Assembly (NCBI GenBank): GCA_921293015.1
Contig: OV121084.1
Location: forward strand, 21,952,960 to 22,016,959
Length of the DNA stretch: 64,000 bases
Direction: 5' to 3'
Source: Phorcus lineatus
Taxonomy: Eukaryota; Mollusca; Gastropoda; Trochida; Trochidae
In this document: positions 12,850 to 22,280 of the stretch, in pieces
Layout: every line of letters starts with the position of its first letter
How positions within the stretch are numbered: position 1 is the first letter of the stretch
Notes under the pieces: model-generated
Told to the model about the DNA's origin: nothing
What the model saw: the letters and a program-made list of their open reading frames with translations, nothing else
Database searches by the model: none
Program-made: the position numbers and the translations under genes

Positions 12850-13890
12850 ATAGGTGGGATCATTTGAAAGAGAAAAAAAATGTCTTTAATTCGATGTAAA
12901 AAACATATGTGCGCCTCGTGAAATAAAGATACAGCATGTGCCGCAAAAAGGTGATTTTTATATATTTTTAGTTTTACACTGTTTTGTCACACCAATTTTC
13001 TCATGATGTGCTCAACGTATTTTGACATTTTTTATATCACAAGATAGAGAAAAAGATTGTCTTTAATTCCATGTAAAATGTGTACATGCGCAACAATTCA
13101 TAAAGACACAGCAAGCGCCGCACAAAAAGGTAATTTTGCCGACTTTCTTATCATGTGATCTGAAGCGCGATTTCATGTGCCTTTCTTTCACAATGAATTT
13201 CTTCTACACCGTGAAAATGATTTTGTTGAATTTTACATCACAATAAAGACAAATGAATTGTCTTTAATTCCCTATATCAATTATTTATGCGCGCAAATAA
13301 ATAAAGACTCAACAAGTGCCGTAAAAAGAACAACTTTCGCACTTCGCAATTCTGTTAGTGACGCAAATAGGGAAACTTTGGCACTTCATATCCCCGTGTA
13401 CAAATGACACATTTCAAAACCATTTATATTATTATCAAGAGGAATAAATTGTCTACAAAGTGGTATATAATATGTACATGCGCTAAAACAAACGACGATG
13501 CAGCAAGCGCCGCACAAAGGGTTCTTTTCTTATCATGTGATCTGAAGCTCGATTTTCATGTACCTTTCTTTGGCACTCGATATTTTCTATACCACTTGGC
13601 GGATTTTGATAAATTTTACATCTAAATAAAGACGAAACAATGTTCTTCATTTCCATATATTGATCATGCATGCGCACACAAAAATAAAGGCACAAGAAGT
13701 GCCGCAAATTGGGCAAGTTTCGCATTTCGTATTTCTGTAAACAAGTGGCGCGCTCAACAAAGTTTGGTATCACCATAAAGAACAGAAAATGCTCTTCAAT
13801 TTGATATACAATTTGTATATGCGCTCACAGAAATAAAGATTCAACAAGCGCCGCTAAAATGTTATAAATAAATGTAATAAGTAATAAAAG
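12850..13890 (+). repeat. Left subterminal array of the piggyBac element, about 6 diverged units of 150-200 bp
   Basis: Each unit has a TTGTCTTTAATTCCATGTA-like block (near 12873, 13050, 13256, 13446, 13644, 13790), then GCATGCGC-like and AATAAAGACAC blocks and GCAAGCGCCGC. The units run in the same direction as those of the right array at 17270-18520. Confidence 0.75.
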
Positions 13891-13989
13891 GATGACGGAA
13901 ACCCTGTTTCTTTAGTGTTCAATTATAGAGTTTTATAAACCATGAAAGTTAAAGGAAAAAAAACTTTTGGATTTACATTCATAGAGTTA

Positions 13990-14370
13990 TTGATGTCTTT
14001 TTTGAGTTAAGGTATTTTTGCGTCGGACACCGCCATTAGTTCATGGGAAAATTGTCCAACGAAAATGATCGTGCTTGAGTCACTGTATGTCGGGGATCTT
14101 CTGTCGGGAACCGCCATCAGGTCATGGAAAAATTGTCCAACGAAAATGTTGTGGTTGAGACACAGTATGTCGGGGATGCCGTCGGGAACCGCCATCAGGT
14201 CAAGGCAAAATTGTCCAACATAAATGTTAGTGGTTGAGACACAATATGTCGGGGATCTTTAGCCGGGCACCGCCATCAGGTCATGAGAAAATGTGTCCAA
14301 CGAAAATGTTCGTGTTCGAGGAAAAACATTTCATCGGACTTCGTCGGGCACCGCCACCAGGTATGTCTTT
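13990..14370 (+). repeat. Tandem repeat of about 75-80 bp in the leader of piggyBac copy 2, 5 units
   Basis: Units contain ACCGCCATCAGGTCA and TTGTCCAACGAAAATG with GAGACACAGTATGTCGGGG, at about 14025, 14107, 14185, 14262 and 14347. They are homologous to the array at 1945-2235. Confidence 0.8.
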
Positions 14371-15222
14371 TTTTCTGCCAAATCTTTGTTGAGGACGACA
14401 ATGATATATGGATATACAACTTTTTTATTACACAGTGGCGACGTTTCTTTGTTGGTTGTTACATACAGTGACTCAAGCACGATCATCATTGTTGGTCGAG
14501 AAAACTGATTTTTGAAAAAAAAGTTTAGTAGAATTCCGAGGTCCTAAATAGTTTGCTATATATGTCGGGATGGCATGAGTTCCTTCGAGTGAACTAAAGA
14601 CAAGGGGCCGGGTGCTCGTTGACTACGGCCGTCCTGACGGATAGGCCCGTGGAACCTATCATTCTCGGAAGAGAAGTCAAGAGTTATAAAACTTTTGTAA
14701 TCCACAACTGACAATCAGAACTTTCTTGACGTAGAAGGCAGTTGTTCGCGACTCGCCGGCTCGTTGCATAGGAAGTCAGAAGGCGGCATCAGGGTTGATA
14801 ATGTTGATACAACGTCGGCGGCCGTCGGTGCCATCGGCACCTTCGGAAGGATTGTGAAAAGTCGTCCGAAAGTTAGAAAGTGTCCGGCAACATTAGAACT
14901 TGTTCGGCAGGATTGTAAAAAGTTGTCCGAAAGTTAGAAATTGTCCAGCAATGTTAGAATTTGTCCTGATTTGTTATTTTTGCAAATTGTGAAACAAAAT
15001 GTCCGGCTTTCGCCAGGACAATTAGAAAAGGTTCGGATTATTGATGGCCGCTGGCGCCAAAGGCGCGCAACGGCAAATTTGTTTCAAACACTTACAAAAT
15101 GTGGCAATTGAATGTCCATGAAGCTCACATTGAATTTCTCTGTACAGCAGGTCATGTGTTGATGTTATTATATCTTGCGTGTGCCTAAATTATTTTCAAT
15201 CATTTACAGATTGATGTGAAAG

Positions 15223-17088
15223 ATGCCTAAGGCCAGGAGGCCGCGAACCAGGAGTTGGGAAGGTCCGTCAACGTCTAGCGACGACGACTTCATCAACGAG
15301 GTCCATGCCGATGAAGCTTCTGATATGGAATCAACTGATGAGAGTGATAGTGAAAGTGACATTGATAGTGATCAAGAAATAAGAAACATTGCAAGAGACA
15401 TATTAGCTGGTACGGGTGAAACTGCTACGGCTGGTACTTCCACAGAGGAAGAGTTCAGTGGCTTTGACGAGCAATATAATGAAATGGACACACATTTTGA
15501 TGACCAAGATAATTTTATGGATCGCTGGGAAGAGGGGCCGAGGCAACGTGGACGTGTTGATCTGCATTTTACTGGCGACACGGGATTAGGACGGTTTATA
15601 GAATTGCCTGATAATCCGCATCCTGTAGACTTTTTCGGACTGTTTTTTCATGAAGATGATTATGGATCATTGGCAGCAGAAACCAACAGATACTTCCACC
15701 AACAGGTCGATGATAAGGTTCTGAAACCCTGTTCACGGTTGAGGCAGTGGTATGATACGAATGCCGAAGAAATTAAAGTATTCATTGCAATGACAATAGC
15801 AATGTCTCTGGTTGTACAGAGAAACTTTTCTGAGTATTGGTCAACAAGTGATGTTACGTCGACGCCCTTCTTTTCCAAGTGCATGCCCCGCGACAGGTTC
15901 TGGCTACTGCTAACGTACCTACATTTGAATGATAACAACCAAATGCCGGGACGAAACACTCCGCATTTTTCACCCATGAATAAACTTGGCTATCTGTACC
16001 AACGCATCGTGCATCGTTTTTCCAGAGTTTATAAGCCGCATCAAAACATTTGTGTTGACGAAGGGTTGGTGCCTTGGAAAGGCAATCTGAGTTTCAAAGT
16101 ACATAATCCCGACAAGCCGAAGAAGTATGGGATAAAGGCCTACATGTTGTGTGACTCAACAAATGGTTATGTTTGCAAGTTCAAACTCTACACTGGAAAA
16201 ACAAATGAAGCTGTTTCTGTTGGTGGGAAAACGTATGATCTCGTCATGGACTTGGTGAAGGAATATGCTGGGAAAGGGTATCATGTGTTCATGGACAATT
16301 TCTATTCATCGGTGGCATTGTATATAAACTTGTGGGAAATGGGAACTGGTGCGACGGGAACTTTGAGAGGAAATCGCAAAGGCATCCCTGAAAAGCTAAA
16401 GAAGGCACAGAAGAATAAGAAGAAAGGGGATATGACAATCTATCACAATCAAGACCTACTCGTTTTGCAGTATGAGGACAGGAAGTAAGTGTTGCTCATG
16501 TCAACCGTAGAAGACGCCGAAATTGTAGAGACAGGAAAGAAGAACCGAGTGACTGGGGAAGCAAATACGAGACCACGTATTGTGCACGGTGTGGGAGGTG
16601 TATATGGAGGTGTGGATCGGGCCGACCAGATGCTGTCGTACACCCCGTTCAAAATGAAAACTCTTAAATGGTGGAAAGATTTTGTGCAGCATATGATCAC
16701 CTTCACCGAAACAGAAAAAGTGCCCTCCCTGCGCAGACGTCCTCGTGGTCGGCCGAGCACGAGCGACGATAGTATCTTGCGACTCCATGGTCGTCACTTT
16801 CCATCAAAGATTCAGCCTGTTGGAAAGAAGAAAAACCTCTCACGCATGTGTGTTGTTTGCTCCAAAGCGAAAAGAGAACTTCGTCGAAGGGAATTCGAAG
16901 AAACAAATCAGCCAGTTCGAAAGAAGAAAAGGGTAGGCAAAGAATCTTCTTTCGAATGTAGCGAGTGTAATGTGGCTCTATGTGCAGCACCATGTTTCAG
17001 AATTTATCACACGTCACAAGATTGCACTAAAGCTTATATCAGTTTGATGTCAGAGAAGGAAAATGAGGGGGATAATCAAGAAGATTGA
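15223..17088 (+). pseudogene. piggyBac transposase with one in-frame stop and an internal deletion, copy 2
   Basis: The enzyme cuts and reinserts the element at TTAA. The frame is open from Met 15223 to TAA at 16486-16488, then continues in the same frame to 17088. Visible parts are an acidic N-terminus, the DDE_Tnp_1_7 core with Asp279 (ICVDE) and Asp358 (FMDNFYSS), the third Asp region GGVDRADQ at 16615 after the stop, and a C-terminal cysteine-rich domain (CVVC, CSEC, LCAAPCF) near 16845-17010. At about 16676 a segment of roughly 35 residues present in copy 1 (WFHVLNFAMLNSYILYK region) is missing. The two defects make activity unlikely. The start is supported by the same Met and context in copy 1. 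Confidence 0.9.
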
Positions 17089-17269
17089 AGAGAGAAGAAA
17101 GAAGCAGAAGTGTGGATGAGCGTTACTCTCCTTATAAAGTTTATTCTTCACATCAATAAGGTGAATAAGTGTAATATAAAATACTGATTGTCAATAAAAT
17201 AATCGTCATGTGAGCTGTCACTGGACGTTATGATCGATACGAGCCGCATCACGAACCTACCCCCGATCT

Positions 17270-18520
17270 TTCGCAATTTGTATTCTTAGAATCGGGTGGC
17301 AAAACTTCATACTTTTTACATCATCGTAAAGGGAAAAGAACTGGCTTTGATTCAATATGAAGTGTGTATGTGCGCAACACATTATAAAGAAGCGGCAAAT
17401 AATGCGAGAAATGTCGGAATTATCAATTTTTTCCCCCAAATGTCTGAGGGTACCCCTCTTTAACGGTTCATATCTCCCGAACTATTTGGCACTTTTAAAT
17501 TTTTTTCCACCTTTCTCGAGCGGAAAGAATGATCTTTAATTCCATGTATAATATGCATGTGCGCAGTTAATAAAAATGGTGCGGCGAGTGAAGCGACAAA
17601 TGTTCCAAATAAAACGATTGTCAAAATCTGTTTTCAAGTAGTTGAGAGTGTTGCTCTTTCGCGGTTCATATCTCCCGAACTATTTTATACTTTTTAAATA
17701 TTTTTTTCACCTATTTCAAGGGAATAGAATTGTCTTTAATTCCATGTATAATATGCATATGCGCAGTCCATAATAACGATGCGGTGAATGATGCGAATGG
17801 TGTCGCAAATCGAACGCTTATCAAAATTTGTTTTCAAGTAGTTGAGGGTATCCCTCTTTCGTTTTTCATATCTTTTGAACCAATTGGCACCTTTTCATTA
17901 TTTTTTCACAGTCGTAAGGACGAAAGATTTATCTTTAATTCCATGTATAATTTGTGCATGCGCAGCAAGAAATAACGATGCGGCGTGCGTATAGAATGAT
18001 TGATTTTATTATCTCGGAATGTTCGCCCTCGTGTGACTGCACGCGTCGAGAGGATCGGTACAGCAGGAACCAACGCTGGTGCTTAGAACACTGGCACTCG
18101 CATGCTGGTGCCTCAGGGGTACCCCGGGGGTATAACGGCACTAATTAGCGTACCGATGCCAGACTGCTTAAGGGAGAATTAGTTTTGGCTAAAAATCCTG
18201 TTATGTCGGAGCATCCTCGGGGTACCCCCAACCATCTTTCGCGGCGTATATCTTTAGAACTGGGTGACATATTCAAACAATCTTTTATCATAATAAAGAA
18301 GAATAAATTGTCTACAATTCCATATATAATACATGTATGCCCGCTCAGTATTAGGGCTTTTATTCAGCCGGAAATAAAGACAATCTTTAGATAATTGTAG
18401 AAATCTAACTAGAGGTCGCATTGTAAAAAAATATATATCATCGTAAAGAGGAATAATGTATCTTCAATTCCATATAAAAATTTTAATTGTGCAATTATAT
18501 TTAAGGATTTTGCGTAACTC
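17270..18520 (+). repeat. Right subterminal array of the piggyBac element, about 6 diverged units of about 200 bp
   Basis: Blocks resembling TCTTTAATTCCATGTATAAT followed by ATGCATGTGCGCAG recur near 17345, 17528, 17727, 17928, 18305 and 18455. Several units also contain GCGGTTCATATCTCCCGAACT. Partial units also follow the transposase in copy 1 (4500-4740). The element then ends with two copies of AATTCAGCCACAGGGGC (near 18719 and 18774) before the right terminus. Confidence 0.75.
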
Positions 18521-18829
18521 TAAATAAAGACAATCTTCATATTGTAATAGAAACCGTTCTGGGTAAGATAAAAATTTCATTCAAAGTGTCGGATAAAGAA
18601 CGTTCATTTGTGTACGGGATTGGTGGGCTACTTTTGTATGGAACGGCCATTTTCATCCGTAATTCGCCATGTAAATACACCATATATCGAAAAAACGGTC
18701 GCGTCTCGCGGTGCAAAATAATTCAGCCACAGGGGCTAATTGCGTTATAACGGTAGCGAGGCGAGTGCTGGAAAATTCAGCCACAGGGGCAAAACTGGTC
18801 AAAATAATATTCAGCAACGGAAGGGTTAA

Positions 18830-19000
18830 CTTCCAAACTTGTAAAAAATTTATTCCAAAATATCTCCTATTTTGACTTATGGTTTGGAAATTTGGGGAGT
18901 GAAGTATCAAGATACAATAGAAAAAGTACAAACAAGCTTTTTAAAAGGATTCCTTGGGGTTTGTCAATACGCTTCAAATAAGGCTATATTGGGAGAAACT
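18830..19000 (+). pseudogene. Split LINE ORF2 relic, part 2 (between the two insertions)
   Basis: It reads TSKLVKNLFQNIS, then after a 1-bp slip LTYGLEIWGVKYQDTIEKVQ, SFLKGFLGV and ILGET. These correspond to ILLYGSEIWGF and CKKFLGV of the intact LINE at 34557-37868. It breaks at 19000 and resumes at 24933. Confidence 0.88.
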
Positions 19001-19030
19001 CGAACAAACCTGCAGAGGTTTCTGATTCTT

Positions 19031-19190
19031 TGAAGGGGATCCTCCTTGGGGTACTACTGCATAAAATCTGTATATATTTGCTACATGACAGGTTGTGACT
19101 ATTTTTTCAATAAAAAATATACAAAAAACCACTCAAAACGTGTTTTTGTACTTTCCACCACCCTAACAGGGCCCCTTCCCTGGCGATAAC
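19031..19190 (+). repeat. Left inverted terminal repeat of the DIRS-type element
   Basis: It contains GGATCCTCCTTGGGGTACTA, the AT-rich core with AATAAAAAATATACAAAAAACC and the end GGCCCCTTCCCTGGCGATAA. It matches the reverse complement of 24757-24921 almost base for base. Confidence 0.9.
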
Positions 19191-19274
19191 TGGTCCGCCA
19201 GGGCCAGTAACTCTATTAGCAAACCACTTATCAATCTAGCATAACCAGACAGAATAAGGGGAGGTGGGTGGCCT

Positions 19275-19373
19275 TACCCCAAGGAGGATCCCCTTCAAAG
19301 AATCAGAAACCTCTGCAGGTTTGTTCGATTCTTTTTCAGGAAGGGATCCTCCTTGGGGTACTACTGCATAAAA
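19275..19373 (+). repeat. Internal complementary region (ICR) of the DIRS-type element
   Basis: 19275-19327 is the exact reverse complement of the element's left 53 bp (19001-19053), and 19328-19373 is the exact reverse complement of its right 46 bp (24887-24932). DIRS elements use such a region to template completion of the ends of the circular DNA intermediate. Confidence 0.92.
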
Positions 19374-19748
19374 AGAGACTCCCAGAGACAATTTCATGGT
19401 AGTGGTCTTCTGTCTGCAGCTCAACTAACCCCTATACAAGGGAAAAAGCGTAAATTACACTTACCAGATCTCATGGGTAAATCTGCCGCCGGGACTACCT
19501 CCAGGCACTGACCCTGGGACCTACTCATACTGGCTAAACAAGCCTGCTTACGACATTTAGCCAAAAACGCCCCCCCCCCCCCTCCTCTTTTTGAAAAAAG
19601 GTACTAGGGGACTTCTTTAAAACAATCATTATCCCTGCAGACAACACCCTTCGGGTGTCTGCCGCCAGGGCCCATAATGTGCATTTCACTGTTAGAAGTT
19701 AGTACTTTAGTACAACCACCACCGTAAAAACATCACCCGAAAGCCCGC

Positions 19749-20828
19749 TCAGCTAGAGGGTGCACGACTCTGCCCAATGGAAAGAACCAACTTGCCAAAC
19801 CGAGCACGCTCACTCGAGTGCTTGTCTAACTGGTAATGTCTTACGAACGTGCTAGGCCGGCTCCAAATGGCGGCGGAGCAGATCTCTTCAATGGGCAGAG
19901 CCGCCGCGTAAGCCTTCGATGTTGCCACCGCTCTAACCGAATGGGCTTTCAATCCCTCTGGGGGCTGCAGTCCCTTGTGGACGTACCCCAGATAAATAGC
20001 CGATACAATCCATCTTGAGATGGTCTGCTTTGAGGCCGGTAGGCCGGACTTATTCCCACCGTAGCAACAGAACAGCTGTTTATCCTTACGGATTTCCTTA
20101 GTTCTTTTAATGTATAACTTGAGGGTGCGACGCACATCTAAGATGTGGGGTTGCGCCGACCTCACCCCTGAGACTGCTGGCTGCATCATTGCTGGCAGCT
20201 CTATCGGGGCCGAGACATGGAAGGAATGATCAACCTTTGGCCGGTACGAGTCTGGCAGTCTAATGCTGACTCTGTCTCTGTGAAAGACAGTCAGCTCGGG
20301 ATCCGAAGACATCGCGTGGATGTCTCCTACCCGCCTGCCCGACGTGACCGCCACTAAAAAGGCCGCCTTCCACGTCAACAACTGCAAGGAAACAGCACTA
20401 GGGTCCCTGAACGACGGCCCTGACAGCCAGTCCAGGACATGTGCTAACTCTCAAGTAGGACTAACTCGCCGAATAGGCGGTCTAATCCTGTCCACACCTG
20501 CTAGGAAGCGCTGGACCATCGGATGACCCCCTAAGAGGGCGCTATCCACCGGTACATGAAATGCCGAAATAGCGGTTGAGTACCCCCTAACCGTAGAGGC
20601 CGCTAAACCTGCATCCAGCCGGGACTGAAGAAACTCCAATACCGGCACTAGGCCCGCAGAAAAGGGATCAAGAATCCCTCGACTGCCACACCAGCGCGCA
20701 TAACAGGCCCATCTATCTTCGTACTGAATGTTCGTTGAATCCCTCCTCGAAGCCAGTATTGTGTCTGCAACTCGTGCAGGAATACCGCTCTCCTGGAGGC
20801 GATTCCGGACAGAGGCCAGGCCACCCAC
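19749..20828 (-). pseudogene. DIRS-type tyrosine recombinase with one nonsense codon
   Basis: It integrates the circular DNA copy. The first 125 codons hold the core-binding domain (IQYEDRWACYARWC, STVRGYSTAISAFH). A TGA at 20451-20453 stands where family members have Trp in a PTW-like motif. The same frame then continues to 19749 with the catalytic domain: Arg in SGRRVGDIH, HSVRAVA supplying the H-x-x-R box, and the nucleophile Tyr in VRHYQLD. A single W-to-stop change thus separates the two domains. The gene start overlaps the end of the RT ORF in another frame, which is common in DIRS elements. The usual start is unclear because the upstream junction seems deleted. Confidence 0.85.
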
Positions 20829-22239
20829 TGAATCCTGGGAGAAGGAACTGCCACGCCTCCTGGAGGAGAGCTGGAGACACCGTTCCCCCCTGCTTTGCGA
20901 TATAAGTCATGGCAGTCTGGTTGTCCATCTCCAGACGCACCACCCGACCTCTTACCAAGTGGAGGAGTTGGTCGAAGACCTTCCTCACCGCCCTCAGTTC
21001 CAGCACATTGATGTGCTCTTTGGACTCGTCCGGAGACCACAGGCCCGAAGCTGAGTGGTCCCCCAGGACTCCCCCCCAACCTGAGAGGGAAGCGTCTGTC
21101 TGAACTGTTACCTCGGGCATCGGCGTCACCAAAGGTAGACCCCTGGCGAGGTTGTCCTCCTTCAGCCACCATTCCAGATGAGTGGAAAGCCACTCCGGAA
21201 CGGCCACTGATTCCTCTAGACTCCCGGCATGCGACCATCGTCCCGCTAAAGCCTGCTGGACTGGTCTCATCCTCAACCGAGCTCTCCAAACCACGTCCAC
21301 AGTCGCCGCCATATTCCCCAGCAAAGGAAGCCATGTCCGTGCGGAGTGTGCGGGTGACAGCAAGAACTGCTGCATGGTCTGAATTACCTTGGTCACTCGG
21401 GCGGGGGCTAGTGCAACTAGTCCTCTCGCCGTATCGAACCGAGCCCCCAGGAACACTAAGTCCTGGGTGGGAGTGAGGTCTGACTTTTTCATGTTTACGA
21501 TCCAACCCAGCCTGAGCAGAATGTCTAAAATCTCCTGGGTGGCCTCCTGATTCCCCACTTGCGACAGGGCCCTGATTAACCAATCGTCCAGGTACGGGTG
21601 ACAGCACCTGCCCTTGGACCTGGCCACCTGCGCAGGAATCAGCATCAGTTTGGTGAACACCCTTGGCGCCGTTGAGATGCCGAAGGGGAGCACACGAAAC
21701 TGGTAGCACACCCCGTCGAAGGCAAACCTTAGGTATTGCTTGAACTGGGGGTGCATTGGGACATGGAGGTACGCATCTTTGAGGTCGATTGACGACAGCC
21801 AATCTCCCGGCTCTACAGATGCTATCACCGACCTCAGAGTTTCCATCTTGAACGATGGCACCTCCAACATCTTGTTCAAATACTTGAGATTCAAGATTGG
21901 TCGGAACCCTCCGTCCTTCTTGGTGACCAGGAAGTAAGTCGAGTAATACCCGGTCTCTTCCTGGCCCCTCGGGACCACCTCTATGGCCGCCTTGTCGAGC
22001 AGAGCTGCGACTTCGGCCCTGAGGACTTCCGCCTTCTCCGGGGAGGATGGCACCGGGGTGCTCCTCACTCCGGTAAACGAAGGTGGCCCATGCTTCCAAA
22101 GAGGCAAATGTCCGTCCCTGAGTGTGGACAGGGCCCAGGGATTTGACGTGACCCTCTCCCAGTCTGACAGGAAGTGGGAGAGTCTGCCCCCTACTGGTAA
22201 TTCTGGACAGAGGCAACGGATCCCTGCAACCGGCGGCAC
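20713..22239 (-). CDS. Reverse transcriptase/RNase H of the DIRS-type element, RNase H apparently truncated
   Basis: It copies the element RNA into DNA. The RT domain shows TKKDGGFRPILNLKYLN, SIDLKDAYLHVP (motif A), LPFGISTAPRVFTK (motif B) and the YLDD box. RNase H follows with TDASLSGWGG, the ELRAV region and MDNQTA. After GGTVSPALLQEAW the sequence runs within a few codons into sequence encoding the recombinase in another frame. The rest of RNase H (HxAG..N..AD.LSR box) and the long post-RNase H domain, both present in the Ngaro-like element at 39743-41605, are missing. An internal deletion is likely. Confidence 0.88.
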   Translation of the reverse strand: MPPVAGIRCLCPELPVGGRLSHFLSDWERVTSNPWALSTLRDGHLPLWKHGPPSFTGVRSTPVPSSPEKAEVLRAEVAALLDKAAIEVVPRGQEETGYYSTYFLVTKKDGGFRPILNLKYLNKMLEVPSFKMETLRSVIASVEPGDWLSSIDLKDAYLHVPMHPQFKQYLRFAFDGVCYQFRVLPFGISTAPRVFTKLMLIPAQVARSKGRCCHPYLDDWLIRALSQVGNQEATQEILDILLRLGWIVNMKKSDLTPTQDLVFLGARFDTARGLVALAPARVTKVIQTMQQFLLSPAHSARTWLPLLGNMAATVDVVWRARLRMRPVQQALAGRWSHAGSLEESVAVPEWLSTHLEWWLKEDNLARGLPLVTPMPEVTVQTDASLSGWGGVLGDHSASGLWSPDESKEHINVLELRAVRKVFDQLLHLVRGRVVRLEMDNQTAMTYIAKQGGTVSPALLQEAWQFLLPGFSGWPGLCPESPPGERYSCTSCRHNTGFEEGFNEHSVRR

Positions 22240-22280
22240 TCCGGCCCCCTGACAGGTTTCCGGCTCGAGCAGAGGAGGGA

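Larger units (their letters stand above)
12367..18825 (+). mobile_element. piggyBac element, copy 2, about 6.46 kb, inserted in a LINE
   Basis: The left end reads CCCTTAAGATGC..GGAATATT..TTTGCCC. The right end, read inward on the other strand, is CCCTTCCGTTGC..GAATATT..TTTTGCCCC. These are imperfect inverted termini starting with CCCTT, as expected for piggyBac. TTAA (18826-18829) flanks the right end and ATAA (12363-12366), perhaps a mutated TTAA, flanks the left. Removing the element and one copy of the target restores the LINE frame (HI then TSKLVKNLF). Inside are a left repeat array, a tandem-repeat leader, the transposase and a right repeat array. The length is two to three times that of usual piggyBac elements because of the arrays. 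Confidence 0.82.

Noticed and set aside
16486..16530. Short intron beginning at GTAAGT in the piggyBac transposase
   Set aside because: The nearest AG acceptor is about 25 nt away, too short, and conserved transposase sequence continues directly after the stop codon.
18090..18240. GGGGTACCCC-rich block with TTAA inside the right piggyBac array, looking like another terminus
   Set aside because: No inverted partner was found, and array units continue on both sides, so a nested element cannot be supported.
20648..22216. 522-codon open frame on the minus strand overlapping the DIRS RT gene
   Set aside because: It is Gly/Ser/Arg-rich and domainless, and shadows the RT frame, which carries all RT and RNase H motifs. 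Its last part merely enters the recombinase core-binding domain region.
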